From Rhizoclosmatium globosum (lineage: Eukaryota > Chytridiomycota > Chytridiomycetes > Chytridiales > Chytriomycetaceae): a DNA stretch of 62,750 nucleotides. Positions 32,938-44,536 of this stretch are shown one piece after another. Made by a program: the position numbers and the translations under genes. The DNA is taken from assembly GCA_002104985.1 (NCBI GenBank), contig MCGO01000217.1, positions 1-62,750 of the forward strand. The letters run 5' to 3'. The stretch's first letter is position 1; every line of letters begins with the position of its first letter. A model generated the notes under the pieces. It made no database searches and had not been told where the DNA came from. It saw only the letters and a list, made by a program, of their open reading frames with translations.

Positions 32938-33829
32938 TTAATGGAAGTTTTTGCAATTGCAATTGTGAAGGACTGTAACCCTAATTTTTCGACTCAATTC
33001 ATTGAGATAATGACTTTTCATTGCCTTACTTTCTTTTCTTATACATTTCTCTCTCATTTACTTCCTATTTATACATTGTGCATGTACCATATGTCTGTAT
33101 TTCTTGATTAATTGCTTGGCTTTTGGATGCTCAAACTCACATTTCCTTCCCTCATGAATTTCAAGCAGACTCAATGCTGTTAAAATTTGTCCTACATATA
33201 TCTCTTTCCTTTGTCCTTTCCAATAATTTGTTTTTATTGGATTTTGAATGACAATTAATCCCTCCTCAAAATCTTTTTCCACCTCTGGGTCTTCCTCCTC
33301 CTATGGTAACAACTTTTTCTGGCTGGGTAGACTCAAGTGATGCTGCTCCAACCAATCCCTACCTTATCCCTGACCATGTCCAAGTTACCAAAATTTTCCC
33401 TAACTTGGTTGAGGTTTTCCACAAGTTCTTTGAATGCTCAGGTGTCCCTCTGAACGCTCTTGGCCTTAATGATCCTCTGCGCATTCCAAAAGTTTATGGC
33501 CTGGAATACTTTGGTCACAGTGAATGTATTTATGAACACTTTTCAATATTTGTTAATTATTCAATTCCTTATTTGATTTTTAGTGCTAATGACTTGCCAT
33601 TCTATGCTGACTGCTCATTGTGATTTTCACTTGTGATCTGCTGCTACAGATAGTTGGATCACATGGATAATAAAATTGTGTCTGCTGGAAATATCATTTT
33701 CATTGCTTACCCCACACTCTACCAATAAATGGAATCTGTACGCAAGCTAAAAAGATCCTTTTGCAGAAGCACAGCGCGCCTCAGTTTTTACATGGATAAC
33801 ACTCCTTCAGTTTATTCAAATATTCCTAA
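32938..33829. other. AT-rich stretch with two orphan open frames
   Basis: A minus-strand frame without ATG (33058-33302; EEGLIVIQNPIKTNYWKGQR) and a plus-strand frame (33303-33623; MVTTFSGWVDSSDAAPTNPY) abut back to back at 33302/33303. Their composition is protein-like, but neither has a recognised domain, a full gene structure or a partner exon. They may be remnants of a mobile element or exons of undetected genes. The rest is the 3-prime flank of the protease gene. Confidence 0.3.
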
Positions 33830-35567
33830 TCAAAGACTTTCTCCATCCCCTTTCTTGGAAACACTCTCGTGTTCATGAACTGGGGCAGAGTTATACACCA
33901 AAAAGTTCTTGGTTCCTGAACCTTTGGGCATACCCTTAATGACGTTCTTGACAGCCACGTTAATCAACTTCAACTTCAATTGAGCTGGAGTCAAGGTATC
34001 CCATCCACTGTCCACACGTGACACATAAGCGGCAATCACTCCAGCAACGTGAGGAGATGCCATGGAAGTACCAGAAATCGTGTTGTTGGCGGTGTTACTT
34101 CCAATCCAGGTGGAAAGAATTTGGAATCCTGGAGCACCAATGTCGACACATCGTCCCCAGTTGGAGAATGTAGCACGGTCATCATTGATGGTAGTAGCAA
34201 GAACAGTAATAGACTTTTTGGAGGCAGCTGGAGAATATTTGCACGCGTCGGCATTGTCGTTTCCAGCGGCAACTGCAAAGTGAACTCCAACGCTTACAGC
34301 TCCATCAACTGCACGGTCAAGAGCATCTGACTTTCCTCCGCCCAAAGACATGTTCGCGACAGACTTTTTGTTTCCAGTTCTCTTGTACGGAGCCGGAGCC
34401 TGAATGGAGTCTTCACCTTGGTTCTTTTGGACGTGGTCTCTGGCGACCCACTCGATTCCCTTCAAAACATCACTCATTGAGCCGGAACCGTTGCTACGGA
34501 GAACCTTGACGGCAACAGTGTTGGCCTTCTTTGCAACTCCAAAAGTTTTGGCAGAAATGGTTCCAGCAACATGAGTTCCGTGTCCATTTCCGTCTTCATC
34601 CTTGTCCTAGTAATTTTAAAAATGAAGATTAAGATTTATGTGGGAGACACATGAAAAAGGAAAAGTGACTCACGCCATCAGGAATGGTAGCACCCCACAC
34701 AGCTCTTCCTTGAAACTCAACGTGCTTGATATTGATACCCGTGTCAACAACATAAACATCCACGCCAAGACCGTCGTTCTGATTGTACCAGTAGTCATTG
34801 ACTGTTTGGTTTTTGTGATTTAGTCCGAAAAGTGTACAGCCCGTAAGAATTTTATACCTCTTGTAAAGTCAGGCTTCAATTCATGAGAAACACGAGCAAG
34901 ACCCCAAGGAGGAGAAGCTTGAACCTCCGACCCGTCTTCCGGCACCGTCATGTGTTCCCCTTGATTCTCATTTCCTTCTTCAGGAATGTGAACGCGTCCA
35001 TCCGTTGTTTCATGACCGTCTTCAGGGATTCTCACGCGTCCGACATCATTTTCCGATTTCTTTCTTGGTAGCGTTGTATGAACCACTTGGTCTGGCTCAA
35101 TGTACTTGATAACCTTAAGTTCGCGGACCTTCTTCAAGTCGACATGGTTCATGTTCTTGAAGATGAATCCACGCGGGAATCGCGTCGTGGATGGAAGGAG
35201 TGGAGAGACAGCGAGTTCAGGCGAGAAACCGAATGGCTGCATCATCATTCGAAGTTGTTGTTTCAAGTTACGTCAGTTTGAGCCAAGCACGAACAACCGA
35301 AACAAACAACAAACCAACCTCGACCACCGTCTTCCTGCCCAGTTTCAGTGTGCGCACATCAAAGCTTTCAATGTGGAACTCGGCCGCATCGTCGAGAACA
35401 GCAATAAACGACCCTGGAATCACTGTGCCGCTTGCCGCAACAACCGGCGCAAGGACAGACCCCGACGACGACGCGATGCCGGAAAGTGCCTCGGAATACG
35501 GATTCGAAGGAACTAGGAGCTGTGCGGTCGATACTGTCGCCCACAGAACGAGAATCGATGGGTGCAT
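33830..35567 (-). CDS. Subtilisin-like serine protease (cerevisin/proteinase K type)
   Basis: ATG 35567 begins a signal peptide (MHPSILVLWATVSTAQLL). The I9 propeptide follows (GSFIAVLDDAAEFHI, then VIKYIEPDQVVHT). A linker with three imperfect repeats (RVRIPEDGHE, RVHIPEEGNE, HMTVPEDGSE) leads to the catalytic domain. The triad is present: VYVVDTGIN (Asp), GNGHGTHVAGTIS (His) and SGTSMASPHVAGV (Ser), plus the oxyanion Asn in AVAAGNDN. Four exons are joined by GT-AG introns, and the protein of about 510 residues ends at 33830. It is likely a secreted or vacuolar protease matured by cleavage after the linker. It is divergent from glutamate decarboxylase over 205 bp. No frame damage. Confidence 0.92.
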
Positions 35568-35772
35568 TTTTGGGATTGAAATCAAATGTGTCAGTGGGAG
35601 AAAGCAAAAGTACAAGGTATTTCGTAGCGACACGAATCACGAAAATTCACATTTTTCCATTAATAGTAAATAGGTCTATTTGGTCAATTTATTTCTTTTT
35701 CAAGTGTGGCAGGGAGTTCTTCAATACCGATTTGTCAGTGGACTATCAAAGAAGGAAAGAACAATCCTGGAA
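35568..35772. promoter_or_regulatory. Shared divergent promoter, protease and glutamate decarboxylase
   Basis: 205 bp between the two start codons, AT-rich in the centre (TTTTTCCATTAATAGTAAAT near 35650-35670). No specific element is assigned. Confidence 0.4.
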
Positions 35773-37389
35773 ATGACCACAGACTCCAACAGCACGACCC
35801 AGACAACTACCGACACGAATTGGACGCCAGTCTATGGCAGCTTAGCCATGACCCAGCATGCGCCGTTCCGCGTAATGCCGGAGGAAAGCATGGAACCGCG
35901 CATCGCAAAACAAATGATCAACGACATTCTCTCGTTGGACGGTAACCCAACACTAAACATGGCGTCCTTTGTAACAACTTTCATGGATGAAGAAGCCGAA
36001 GAGCTGATGATGGAAGGGTACGTATTCCATGAATACATTCGATCACCTTACATACCTTCACTGCTTACTCCGTATACCAGAATGCGCAAGAACTTTATAG
36101 ACCTTGACGAATACGAACAAACAGCTGAACTACACAACCGCTGCGTCGCCATGATCGCCAACCTCTTCCATGCGCCAACGCCTCCTAAAAACATCCCACA
36201 CCCAGGAACCGGCACAATTGGATCCAGTGAAGCGATCATGCTTTGCGTTCTTGCAATGAAGTGGCGTTGGCGCAAGCGTCGTCAAGAACAAGGATTGCCG
36301 GCGGATAAGCCAAATCTTGTTTGTGGGTCCAACGTTCAGGTTTGCTGGCACAAGGCGTGTCGATACTTTGAAGTAGAGTGTCGTGAAGCAGATGTGTCTC
36401 CTGACTGTCTTGTTTTGACGGCTGAGAGAGCGTTACCGCTGATCAATGAGGTAAGTCTAAGACGATTTACCAATATCCAGAAAACTCAACTCATCCCCCA
36501 TACATAGAACACAATCGGAGTCTGTCCTATCCTGGGCAGTACATTCAACGGAGAGTTTGAAAACGTGAAAGAAATCCATGACATGGTTGTCGAGTTGAAC
36601 GCCACGAATGGTTGGGCAATTCCTATCCACGTTGACGCCGCGTCAGGGGGATTCATTGCCCCCTTCACAGACCCAGACCTCTTGTGGGACTTTCGCCTTC
36701 CAAACGTCAAATCAATCAACGTAAGTGGCCACAAGTTTGGACTCGTGTATGCTGGAATTGGATGGGCTCTCTGGCGTGAACCCCAAGACTTACCCGAGGA
36801 ACTGGTGTTCCATGTTAACTACCTCGGTGGGGATCAAGCCAGTTTCACACTTAATTTCTCCAAGGGTTCATCGACTGTGATTGGACAGTATTACAACTTG
36901 ATTCGTTTGGGAAAGGAAGGTTATAGAAAGATTATGTTGGCTGGAATGGCCAACGCTACGTATCTTCGTCAGAAGCTTCAAGACATGGGATTGTTCACGA
37001 TTGTTGATAAGGGACACATGCCTCTTGTAGCGTTTGCTCTTAAGGACGCGTCAAAGTACACTGTGTTTGATATCCAAGACAGAATGAAGCATCAAGGATG
37101 GATTATTCCTGCATACACTTGTAGCAAAGGTGCCGAGTCGTTGGCCATCATGCGTGTGGTTGTGAAGCAAAACTTTTCCCAAGCGTTCGCGGATATGCTT
37201 GTTCAACATTTGGAAGATGCCATTCGTTACTTGGAGCACTTGGCTGCTGAGGGACACCTTCTCCATGTTAAGGAGCTTGCCGTTGCTATGGACGCTATTG
37301 AAAGCAAGAGGTTGGTCCATTCGCATTCAAAAAACACAGGCAAGCAGTCCCATCGCAAGACTGAGGATCGTACACATGGTGTATGTTGA
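35773..37389 (+). CDS. Glutamate decarboxylase
   Basis: A PLP enzyme converting glutamate to GABA and CO2, used in acid and oxidative stress and the GABA shunt. ATG 35773 begins MTTDSNSTTQ. Motifs: RVMPEESMEPRIAKQMI, DLDEYEQTAELHNRCVAMI, GTGTIGSSEAIMLC, IPIHVDAASGGFIAPF, the PLP lysine in SINVSGHKFGLVYAG, and NFSKGSSTVIGQYY. Two introns occur. The first, 36018-36080 (63 nt), has no stop and is a multiple of three, so an unspliced message would still be translated with 21 extra residues; splicing gives MMEGMRKNFIDLDEY, which fits the family. The second is about 50 nt after LPLINE. About 500 residues; a C-terminal extension with HSHSKNTGKQSHRK could be a regulatory tail. Confidence 0.93.
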
Positions 37390-37542
37390 ATATCAGATAG
37401 GACGAAGGACATTATTAGATTTTACCTGAGAATAAATGCTTTTCCTTTAACCCATAGCACTTTTTATTTGATTGTTCTATATCAGATGCACATTAAGTTT
37501 GCCTGCAAAACAGTGGCAGTGTTTCAAGTAACACAAAGAGGA

Positions 37543-38649
37543 TCACTTGCGCTCCGCATCCACATCTCCCATCATACAAAATACTTCATCACGAATCGCA
37601 TCACAAAACTCATCTTGAGGAAGGTCATTTGGATCATAACCAAAAGGATTCTGGATCTCTCCTCCAATAGCCTCGATACCGTACATAGTGAAAGAGGCCA
37701 CAATAGTGGCAGGAATAGTGTACCACTTGAGAATAGTAACGATTTGGAAGGGCAGAGAGAGCAGGTAAATGATGAGAGTCTGTTTCAAGTGCAATTCGTA
37801 GGCAATAGGGATGGGAGTACCACGGATACGTTCAAAGACAGAAATCGAGTCACTCAGAGCATTCAAGTTTCCAGCCAACACCAACTGAATGTTTGCATCG
37901 ATTTGGTCCGTGTCCTTGCACTCACGAACATACTTTTGCAGACGGAAAACAATTTCGATTGGCAGAGCGGCCGTGTTCATTCCAGTGAGGCTTTCGACCA
38001 TTGAAGATGGGCTTGGGGAGCTGTCGATTGGCGAGGGGCTCTTCTTTCCGTCTGGTGTTGAACTTGCGGCATTTGCGGCATTGGCAGCCTCGGCAAAGAC
38101 GGGAATGTGGGCCAAGAGCGGGCCGAGGTCGTCCCACATGTGACCCGCCTCGTCTCTCACGTGGTGTTTTGTTGCGACGGCAAAGGCGGCGAGAAGTGTC
38201 ATTGCGCCTCGCTTTCGGGCCTCTTGCTGGTCGTCCTTTGCCTTGACTCCGGCCCAGAAGAGACGGGCCAGGGATCGGATGTTCGAGTGCGTGTTGGCCC
38301 ACACCTTTCGGCCTTCGTAGTAGCGATCGTCTGATTGTGTTTTAGTACTTAGTAGTAGTCCAAAGAACAACAACTTACACGCTGTGTTCGTTCGGAACAC
38401 TAGCAACAGTCCCATCACAACTCCCAAAAGTGTAATCAGAATCTGCGACTGAGGAAGGTTCTTGAGCCACTCGCCCGCGGGACTCCAGTTCCACGCACAC
38501 GTCACTCCCGTTGCCCACAGCCCCATCGCCAATGATGGACCCGCCACAAACGGTACAATCGACGGCGATCCGAACGTAAAGAGCGCACTGGCTTTGCTTC
38601 CATCATTCTTTTGCGGAACCCGGCGGCGGGATACGTCGTACTGAACCAT
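37543..38649 (-). CDS. Bestrophin-like (RFP-TM/UPF0187) anion channel
   Basis: The start chosen is ATG 38649 (MVQYDVSRRRVPQKNDGSK); an in-frame ATG at 38736 is possible. The protein has the family features: an N-terminal FGSPSIVPFVAGPSLAMGLW helix, ILITLLGVVMGLLLVFRTNTAYDRYYEGRK, ARKRGAMTLLAAFAVATKHH, and the late helices LIIYLLSLPFQIV and ATIVASFTMYGIEAIGGEI followed by QNPFGYDPNDLPQ. The NPFG-DxNDLP segment is the acidic calcium-clasp-like region of the family. A 48-nt stopless intron (38331-38378) lies at TNTA/YDRYYEG; reading through it adds 16 residues without a stop. About 350 residues. It probably carries chloride or bicarbonate across an organelle or plasma membrane. No frame damage. 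Confidence 0.85.
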   Translation of the reverse strand: MVQYDVSRRRVPQKNDGSKASALFTFGSPSIVPFVAGPSLAMGLWATGVTCAWNWSPAGEWLKNLPQSQILITLLGVVMGLLLVFRTNTACKLLFFGLLLSTKTQSDDRYYEGRKVWANTHSNIRSLARLFWAGVKAKDDQQEARKRGAMTLLAAFAVATKHHVRDEAGHMWDDLGPLLAHIPVFAEAANAANAASSTPDGKKSPSPIDSSPSPSSMVESLTGMNTAALPIEIVFRLQKYVRECKDTDQIDANIQLVLAGNLNALSDSISVFERIRGTPIPIAYELHLKQTLIIYLLSLPFQIVTILKWYTIPATIVASFTMYGIEAIGGEIQNPFGYDPNDLPQDEFCDAIRDEVFCMMGDVDAERK

Positions 38650-38786
38650 TTGGTTGGGTTTGTGATTTGGGTGAATTGAGGATGAGATCAATTTCTGGGT
38701 CTTCTCGAAGGATGGCGGACTATGAAACATTAACAAAGAATGAGATCTTTCAAATTGTTCAAGAACGAAATACTAAATAGCCTCTC

Positions 38787-41700
38787 TTAGTCTTCACTTT
38801 CTGATACCTCTTTTACATCATCATACAACTGTGCCTCCTTCTCGTCAGCAACCTCAGGCTTGTACGGTGGCTCCACCTCCCGATTTGCAAGCTTCACTGG
38901 ATCAATCTTGGAAAAGAAGGTGTGCCGCAGGATTTCTTCTCCTCCATTGATTCCAAGTCGTTGCGCTGGTTCTCGGGCGAGAAGTCCGCTGATGATTGCT
39001 TTCGCGTGTACACTCAAGTGCTTTGGTAGCTTTAGTGTTGCAGAGAGAATATTGGTTTCCATTTGGGAACGGTCTTCAGAGTAGAATGGATGATGGCCAC
39101 ACATCATTTCATACAGAATAATTCCAAATGACCACCAGTCAGAAGCATAGGAAGAGCCTTGGCCGTAAATTACTTCTGGAGCCTGTTTTTCATTGTTTCA
39201 GAATCTTGGATATGAACACATGTTGCACTCACTAAATACTCCAATGGCCCAACAACCATTCCAGCATCCGTAGTTGGCTCCATCCTACTCAATCCAAAGT
39301 CTGAAATCACTACATGCCCATCTCGATTCAACAAAATGTTCTCGAGCTTCAAATCTCGATACACAATCCGATGTCCATGCAAACATTCCAGCCCTAACAA
39401 TATTTCGGCAGCATAGAACCGAGCTCTTTCTTCAGTAAACTTGCCAAAGTTTGATATTTGAAAGTACAGCTCCCCGCCATCAATGTAGTCTGTAATTAAA
39501 AAGATTTGTGATGTTGATTCAAAAGCCGCATGGAGTTTGATGATAAATGGATTCTTGACAGTTCTCAGCACTTTATACTCCATCTCAAGGCTTGCACTGC
39601 TCTCTTTTGTCGGTGAATTTAGTTTTTTTGGAAGAATTTTGACTGCATACGCTTGCTTTGTCGTTTTTTGTTTACAAAGGAGAACCTGCAATGAAACCTA
39701 TGAGTTAAATCGAAATGAGCATCAAAGCGTACCTGCTGTGTTTCTCCTTCTCCAAGAACTCGACACACTTGGAACGGAGAAGAATCATCAGCAATTCCGT
39801 CAGAACCTGCGGATGAGCCTGTTTGAGTCTGACCACCAGGTCCCTTGGCGTAACTCTTGATTCGTTCCACCCACTCTTCCATGTCGCTGAAGCTTTTGGC
39901 ACCCATCGTGTAACAAGATTTACTTCCCGAATCCGAAATCACAAACGTGTGCCTCATATTCCCGATTTCAGGACCGTTTCGCATATGTACACTGACTTGA
40001 TTCGTTGGAATGATATATGTGGTAGCGTCAAGGGAACTAAGAAGCAATTTGACTTCAGTTCCATTCACGCTAACCCACACGTCCACCCATTCTTCATACT
40101 CATCTCGAATTACGAGCCAACCCTCTTTTGGAGAAGCTTGGTAACTCATTTTCTAAGAAGCGAAAAGTTCAACGGAAGAAAAAGATTGATGATTCGGTTA
40201 CCTTTGGCTTCAACAACTCAGACGTGATTTCTCCCGGCTTTCCGACAAGCGCCAAAATTCTACACAGCTCTTTGGCTTCCTCGCTTTTAGTCCATTTCCG
40301 GAGGCCAGTCTTTCTCTGCAAGAACTCTACTGACTTTGAAAGCCGCTTCGATAAGCTGGGTCGATGGTTCCTTGTACCTCCTCCATCAACGTCATCCATA
40401 TCGTTATCCACGCAAATAATCTTAGGAATATTTGCATCCTCTGTTGTTTGAGAATCTGCACCAAGTCCCTGCGACTGATATGGAGACTCCGTTTTCTCTG
40501 GTCGCAAGTTTGCTGCGATTTTCGTTTTCCTCTGAAACAAGAATATTTCTCCTTCTTGCAGATTTTTATGAATCGGATACAGTTCCTGGCTCCTGTCCAG
40601 CTCAGACACACCTTTCATATAATTTGTCAAGAGAACGAAAACAAGCGTTTATCAAGACTTGCCTTCAACATTCTTACTCACGAAAATACTGTATTCTTCG
40701 GGGGATTCTTTGATAAGCACTTTATCCATAATGGATACAATAGCCGCGCCAGCAGTCGCGTTTGTTTGTAGCCGAAGAGTTGTATACGCCATATTTCCAT
40801 AATAGAAGCGAGTGACAAAGAAATCTCCTGTGGGAACATTTGGTAAAGATCCCGCGGATTTTCCAGCATTCGAAGGGCCCATGGAATTAGTGCGGTTTGG
40901 TGCCTGCGAAAGAAATTAGAATAAAGTTAAAATTGCGTTCAATGCATTACAATATTGGAAGACGGCCGCATGGAAGTGTGCACATCCTCCATTTCATCTT
41001 CTTCATCGTCTTTGGTATTCTTGACTCCAAATCCTCCAAACAATCGAGATTTGAACGTAGTTTTCTGTTGTTTTGGTGCATCTGTTCCGATCGGAAGCTG
41101 CTTGCTTGATGTGTCGAGTTTTGAGGATTGTTTGAATGTGGGTTCTTGAGGAGCTTCAAGCGGTTTCGGTCGGATTTCTGGAAGCGGTTGTTCTGCGAAA
41201 TCTTGGAATGGTTTTGCTCGACTTGAAAAAGCATATTCTTGAGCTTTATCCCATGGATCGAAAGTTGAGCATGGAGGTATGAGATCTTGAATTGGGTGAG
41301 TAAATAGGTATTTTGTTTCAGACCTTACCTCTCCCATTATACATCACAAAATCATCCATCGCTCCTGGCTCAACGTTTTCTAACGACGCCACAATCGATG
41401 TTACTTGCTCAACCGTCGTGAACGCATCGACCGATATATGCCGGTAAGTTCCTTTTGAATGAATGAGGATGGGAATACTCCAAGAAATTGGTTTCTTTCT
41501 GCGTAATCGAAATTGCATGTGGTTGTTAGCCAGACGTCGCAATGATCCTATTTGGACGTTAAGATGGTCGAGCTGCACATCATCTATGATTCAATTAGCT
41601 TTAGTTCAAAGAAAACGAAACAACTGAACTGTTGTAAGAGTCAACCCCAAATATATCGTGCCGATTAATAAAGTCCACTATTCCGTATCTACGCAACGCT

Positions 41701-43211
41701 TCTTGTTTGATTTCGTTAATTGTCATTGTTGGGCTTGCAGGAATGACATATAATCCATCATATTCGTCTTTAATATGGAGCCTGTATTGTCCATTGAAGC
41801 CAGCTGCTGAAATATTAGTTTCCGAAGATATCTTAATAATAATCTTACTTATTGTTGATCGTACGGCAAATGACCCTACTTCGGTTGGTGGGGGTGAACT
41901 GGCTGCAACCGAACTACCTGCACCTGCCAATGCCTGCTCAATAGCATCTTCGATGATTGAAATCGTAACATCGCCTTTCAACGTGTTACTCCCTTCGTGA
42001 ACTGCAGAAGCTTTTGCAGCGTCAACCTCAACTTTTGCGAAAGTCACCGCCAGAATATCATCAGCTTCAATTTTAAGTTTGGAAGCTTCATTGGCTCCTG
42101 ATCCGACAATTCTGTTCAGACCTGGCTCTTCGGTTGACTTGTTTCCAACCGTCTGTGAGGTAGGTTCGTCCAATTCAACTTCATCCATACACATATTTGG
42201 ACATGCTGCGACAAGTTTAAGAAACCAGCCAATGACGGGAAAGTCGGCTTCCGCATCAATCAGCCCGCCACTCGCTATACGGTCTGCAATTTCAAAAAGG
42301 CGAAGTGGTGTTGAAGTGTCTGTTGTAAGTTGTTGCCTGAAGTTGAAGGAATCATCGTTCGCAGCCTGCTGTCGTTTTAACGCTGCGAAACTGGTAGGAA
42401 TATTTGATGAAGCCAGAATGTCAGCAATTGCAAACAAGGTTACTTGAACATCTTCGCGGGCTAGCGACTTCTTTTGGGTCCATATCGAGCTTATGGGTAG
42501 CCAGTCTTTTGCTAAACCGGATTTCTTGTTTCGAGAAAAGAAAGACGAGTCATTTGGCATTGATCCGCTGATTGGGCTATTGTTTGACTTTGCAGAGTTT
42601 CCAGACGACACGTCTGCCTTGTTGGATGAGTTTGAAGCAGTATCTGCGAAAAGAGACTTTTTCAATTCTTTTGACGGTGCTGTTGAAGATTGATTCTGTG
42701 AAGAGGAAGCCGCCTGATTCTGCCCTTGGTTCAAACTTGCCAGTCTGCTAACGTTAACTGAAGGAAGTCGATTAGATCGACTTTGAGCAGGAGAAACCAT
42801 GTTCGCAGGGACCGAGTTGCTCGTGGCAGGAACAGCAATTGGTTTGTTGTTCTTTTGGAATCGTTCCCAAGTCGCGTCGTCGTCTTCAAATCCCATCGGT
42901 TTCCCGCCCTTTGAAGATGGAAAAACAGTTGCATTTGAAGGAGGTGTTTGTGGGGGAAGATTCGTTGGTTGATCGTCCGTTGTCTCTGGTTCTTCGGTCA
43001 TTGGCAGAGACGCGCGATTATCTGGCTTTTGATTTGATTGCAGATTTGAAGAAGATGAGGAAACTAGGTTGGACGTGGACGCGCGGAATCCGTTGGGTTC
43101 AACCCCGGGAACCGCCAATCCCTTCTCTGGGCTGTCAACCTCTTTCCTCTGAAGTGATATTAATGGATTAGATTGCCGCCGTCCGCCGGCAGATTGTCTT
43201 TTGGCGTCCAT
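38787..43211 (-). CDS. Multidomain kinase: ubiquitin-fold/RA domains, PH domain, AGC kinase
   Basis: Eight exons give about 1,340 residues from ATG 43211. A Ser/Asn-rich disordered half holds a helical module (LAREDVQVTLFAIADILASS, FEIADRIASGGLID). It is followed by a ubiquitin-fold (YRLHIKDEYDGLYVIP), a second one (ISWSIPILIHSKGTYRHISV), and a Ras-association-like domain (FFVTRFYYGNMAYTTLRLQT). A PH domain (EGWLVIRDEYEEWVDVWV to MEEWVERIKSYA) precedes the kinase: AYAVKILPKK (Lys), IVYRDLKLENILLN (catalytic Asp), ISDFGLSRM, then GPLEYLAPEVIYG and DWWSFGIILYEMM. The glycine loop is GEGETQQV and the loop before the APE motif reads VVGPLEY where AGC kinases have CGTPEY. One intron (40612-40662) is GC-AG. 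It is probably a Ras- and lipid-regulated signalling kinase. It neighbours a receptor and a paralogue of its own N-terminus. Confidence 0.85.
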
Positions 43212-43298
43212 TTGCGATGGCGGTTTCTGGATGAACAATGGACCGTTTGGGAAATCTCACATTTGATGTATATAGCATTTAATATCTCTTTAACTAAT

Positions 43299-44360
43299 TC
43301 ATTCCATGCTTACTGAACTAATCTGGACTCCCTGTCGTCTAGTTCCACGGGACCAAAAATATGAGAGGAAAAAAACACCACTATTCCAACTACCACTCAA
43401 TGCAAACGTGACTGCAATTAAGAGGTTAAACCAATACGGAAGTGTCGTTCCAGGCGTCAGCAACAATATCCTCCCAATTGTGCTCGGCATCCACGAAACC
43501 AAAAATCCAATCGCCAACAACGCCGTCCTCCAAATCAACTTCTTATGGACTTTTCTTCCTGGTCTTAGAAGTGTCATTGGACCAGTACTTTTACTCTTCA
43601 ATGTATTCCGATCTTTCAGTGAACTTTTTCCTCTAACAGATCTTAACGATTTCAGAGTGTTCCCTCTCTTCAATTCAACATCATCATCGTTCCGTCGCTC
43701 TTCTATTGGATCCATCCTTAACTCGTGCATGCTGTCCACAAGTGGAACTCCTGTATCAACCGCTTTTGACGCGCCTTCAGTCCCAACACCTCGTCTTGCA
43801 ACTCTGAAAATCAGAATATACATTAAAACCGTTCCTACAAAATGCGCCCACAGAATCACATAAAAAAGACCCAATCGGAGCTCAGGATATGCAGCCGAAA
43901 TCCAAATCTCAAATGTAGCATCCCCAAAAACAGAGCCTCGGAGATAAACAACTTCAGCCGTGAAAGCCAGTGCCGTCAGAAGTGCAGGTGAAGCCCACGC
44001 GTAAAGATGTAACCAAAAAAGGTATCCGTCGGCCAGGTTTTGGGCATATGAGACCGTGAGCCAGGTATAAAATGAGATGGCAAAGTTATAGCAGGAGACA
44101 TAGTTTAGAAAAAAGTGGAACGTAGCACCAATAATGCGGATTATGTAGGGTGATGCGTATTGCATTGGTCTGTTGCCTACAATCCACAGTGCAGCTAAGA
44201 TCAACTCTCCAAGAGCAAGACCGCTTTGCAGGACATTGATAGGACGTCGAAGCTTAGTCGAACAGGCGACGGTCACGAGTAGCGCAACATTGGATAAAAG
44301 GGAGATGCTACTCAGTATAGATAGGATCAACTGTAGCAGGCGTAGTTCCTCGGGTGTCAT
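43299..44360 (-). CDS. Seven-helix receptor (cAMP-receptor/Git3-like GPCR)
   Basis: A single-exon gene from ATG 44360 (MTPEELRLLQLILSILSSIS) to 43299, 353 residues. Seven hydrophobic helices are evident: VALLVTVAC, VLQSGLALGELILAALWIV, IIGATFHFFLNYVSCYNFAI, WASPALLTALAFTAEVVYL, GLFYVILWAHFVGTVLMYIL, LLAIGFLVSWMPSTIGRILL, and FNLLIAVTFALSGSWNSGVF. A basic, Ser-rich third cytoplasmic loop of about 90 residues (ELKRGNTLKSLRSVRGKSSL, KDRNTLKSKS) has many potential phosphorylation sites. There is no N-terminal ligand domain. Helix lengths and the W-x-P in helix 6 fit the Dictyostelium cAMP-receptor/fungal Git3 superfamily. The ligand is unknown. It lies between two homologous adaptor-like genes on the same strand, 87 bp from the kinase start. 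Confidence 0.85.
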   Translation of the reverse strand: MTPEELRLLQLILSILSSISLLSNVALLVTVACSTKLRRPINVLQSGLALGELILAALWIVGNRPMQYASPYIIRIIGATFHFFLNYVSCYNFAISFYTWLTVSYAQNLADGYLFWLHLYAWASPALLTALAFTAEVVYLRGSVFGDATFEIWISAAYPELRLGLFYVILWAHFVGTVLMYILIFRVARRGVGTEGASKAVDTGVPLVDSMHELRMDPIEERRNDDDVELKRGNTLKSLRSVRGKSSLKDRNTLKSKSTGPMTLLRPGRKVHKKLIWRTALLAIGFLVSWMPSTIGRILLLTPGTTLPYWFNLLIAVTFALSGSWNSGVFFLSYFWSRGTRRQGVQISSVSME

Positions 44361-44536
44361 AATTCCTCCAACTGTCAATCTCTTTGTTAGAATTACGTTT
44401 GACTGTACATCGTATAAAAATTGAGAAATTCAGACACCATCTTACTGATTGAACTCACATTGTTGTTAAGTCAAGGTGCTGTATTCAAAACAAAAGGGTT
44501 GAATTTTGAGGAAGTTGTTTGGAAATTCGTCTTTAA

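Noticed and set aside
43306..43863. A 185-codon plus-strand frame
   Set aside because: It is antisense to the last helices of the seven-helix receptor; the minus strand has clear helices and a proper start.
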